Origin: Sphingomicrobium aestuariivivum
GTDB lineage: Bacteria > Pseudomonadota > Alphaproteobacteria > Sphingomonadales > Sphingomonadaceae
DNA length: 64,000 bases
NCBI RefSeq assembly: GCF_024721585.1
Contig: NZ_CP102629.1
Location: 682,001 to 746,000 of the forward strand
Reading direction: 5' to 3'
Shown one piece after another: positions 63,490 to 64,000 of the stretch; the first letter of the stretch is position 1, and every line of letters begins with the position of its first letter. The notes under the pieces were generated by a model. It made no database searches. It saw only the letters and a program-made list of their open reading frames with translations, and was not told where the DNA came from. The position numbers and the translations under genes were made by a program.

Positions 63490-64000
63490 GGTCGGTTTGC
63501 CGGTCTTGGCCCGGGTTCGCTTCACGTCCGCCCGAAGGCTTCTGTTCGGCGCCCATCGCCATCCTTGCGCACCCACTCAGGCGTCGCTCGTTTCCACCCG
63601 GCCTGCTCCCATGAGGAGCTTCGCCTCGGGTCCGGCGCCTTGCCTGTTGAGAGCTCTCACTCACGACAGGCTCCGTGCCTTTCCCTCACCGACCGACCCG
63701 TCAAGCGGATCGCGTCCCGGTGGTTCGTCGCGGCCCTTCCTGGACCGGGACCTTCGCGCCCTTCGCTCCCCCGATCCGAAGATCGGTGCAGCGCGGCTGC
63801 GTTAGGCACCCCGGTGCTTCCGGTGCCGTCCGACCGGCTGGTCTGGTCCCCAAGGGTCCGGATCTCGACACGCTGTCCGGATCCGAAGATCCTTTGGCGC
63901 TCCTTCCGGTCTTGCGACCCTCGCCTGCCGGCGGAGATCGGAACTTCCGTTTCCTTGCCCCGAAGGGCCCGGGCGGTTCGTCCCGATCACAATTTCAATA
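63490..64000 (-). other. Gene-free, hairpin-rich segment; possible 3' part of a large structured RNA
   Basis: No convincing reading frame is seen on either strand. Many short perfect hairpins are present: GCC-UUCG-GGC (63530-63539), GCTCC/GGAGC (63605-63619), GCCTGT/ACAGGC (63642-63671), an eight-pair GTCCCGGT/ACCGGGAC stem (63714-63751), CCGATC-UUCG-GATCGG (63771-63786), GGCACC/GGTGCC (63805-63827), GGATC-UUCG-GATCC (63879-63892), GGTC-GCAA-GACC (63908-63919) and GCCC-UUCG-GGGC (63957-63968), loops given for minus. It runs into the terminator at 63451. A non-coding RNA is inferred, not shown. Confidence 0.4.

Noticed and set aside
63329-63805. A 158-codon plus-strand frame near the right end
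   Set aside because: It runs through the perfect terminator hairpin, has no ribosome-binding site and no protein-like pattern.
63490-64000. RNase P RNA (rnpB) on the minus strand
   Set aside because: A short GGCAAACC...CCGGAGC stretch looks like an rnpB core, but the other conserved blocks (GAGGAAAGUCCGGGC, ACAGAA...GGCUUAC) are missing and a terminator follows too soon.

Overview
The window is GC-rich chromosomal DNA, densely packed on both strands, from an alphaproteobacterium that is most likely a sphingomonad (Sphingomonadaceae/Sphingosinicellaceae type). Evidence for this: a circularly permuted tmRNA gene encoding the tag ANDNEALAIAA, several UrcA-family proteins, an HWE-kinase bacteriophytochrome, an L9 ribosomal protein with a long acidic tail, and the general gene content. 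I see no prophage, insertion sequence, CRISPR array or rRNA operon.

Layout. 1-5.2 kb: end of purB, overlapping heme oxygenase (bphO) and bacteriophytochrome (bphP), then an exported metallo-beta-lactamase-fold protein. 5.2-8.6 kb: dnaK-dnaJ with a recognisable heat-shock (sigma-32) promoter. 8.6-10.6 kb: a cold-shock-like protein and fabD-fabG. 10.9-14.2 kb: an outer-membrane barrel, an SDR and the rpsF-rpsR-rplI operon. 14.2-18.9 kb: a BTAD-type regulator with a CtrA-like box, three UrcA paralogues, an XRE regulator, DUF302 and DUF421 proteins. 18.9-22.6 kb: small membrane proteins, tRNA-Val(TAC), a winged-helix regulator and cysQ. 22.6-27.4 kb and 32.3-35.1 kb: branched-chain acyl-CoA catabolism (methylcrotonyl-CoA carboxylase subunits, SDR, isovaleryl-CoA dehydrogenase, thiolase). 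Between these lie a DUF1326/DUF2182 pair and three tandem di-heme cytochrome c lipoproteins. 35.2-39.8 kb: an XRE repressor-like gene beside a perfect palindrome, a glutaredoxin-membrane fusion and three related small lipoproteins. 39.8-44.2 kb: nitronate monooxygenase-like protein, nadC, a phosphoesterase and an acyl-CoA-linked phosphotransferase. 44.3-49.8 kb: M3 peptidase, Nudix, a TPM/LemA cluster and mscL. 49.9-53.7 kb: a large exported amidohydrolase, the permuted ssrA gene and three short acidic lipoproteins. 53.8-59.8 kb: Nudix, extensin-like, SWIB, and the divergent ldcA/mpl pair of murein recycling with two coupled genes. 59.9-63.3 kb: a LytS/LytTR two-component pair and a TonB-domain protein.

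The last 0.5 kb has no convincing reading frame. It carries many short hairpins with UUCG or GNRA loops and ends, on the minus strand, at a strong intrinsic terminator. It may belong to a large structured RNA whose start lies beyond the window.

A recurring theme is tandem triplication of small exported proteins: three UrcA proteins, three di-heme cytochromes, three beta-type lipoproteins and three acidic lipoproteins. Most operons show tightly coupled starts (ATGA, TGATG, GTGA), so gene order here is a good guide to co-expression.
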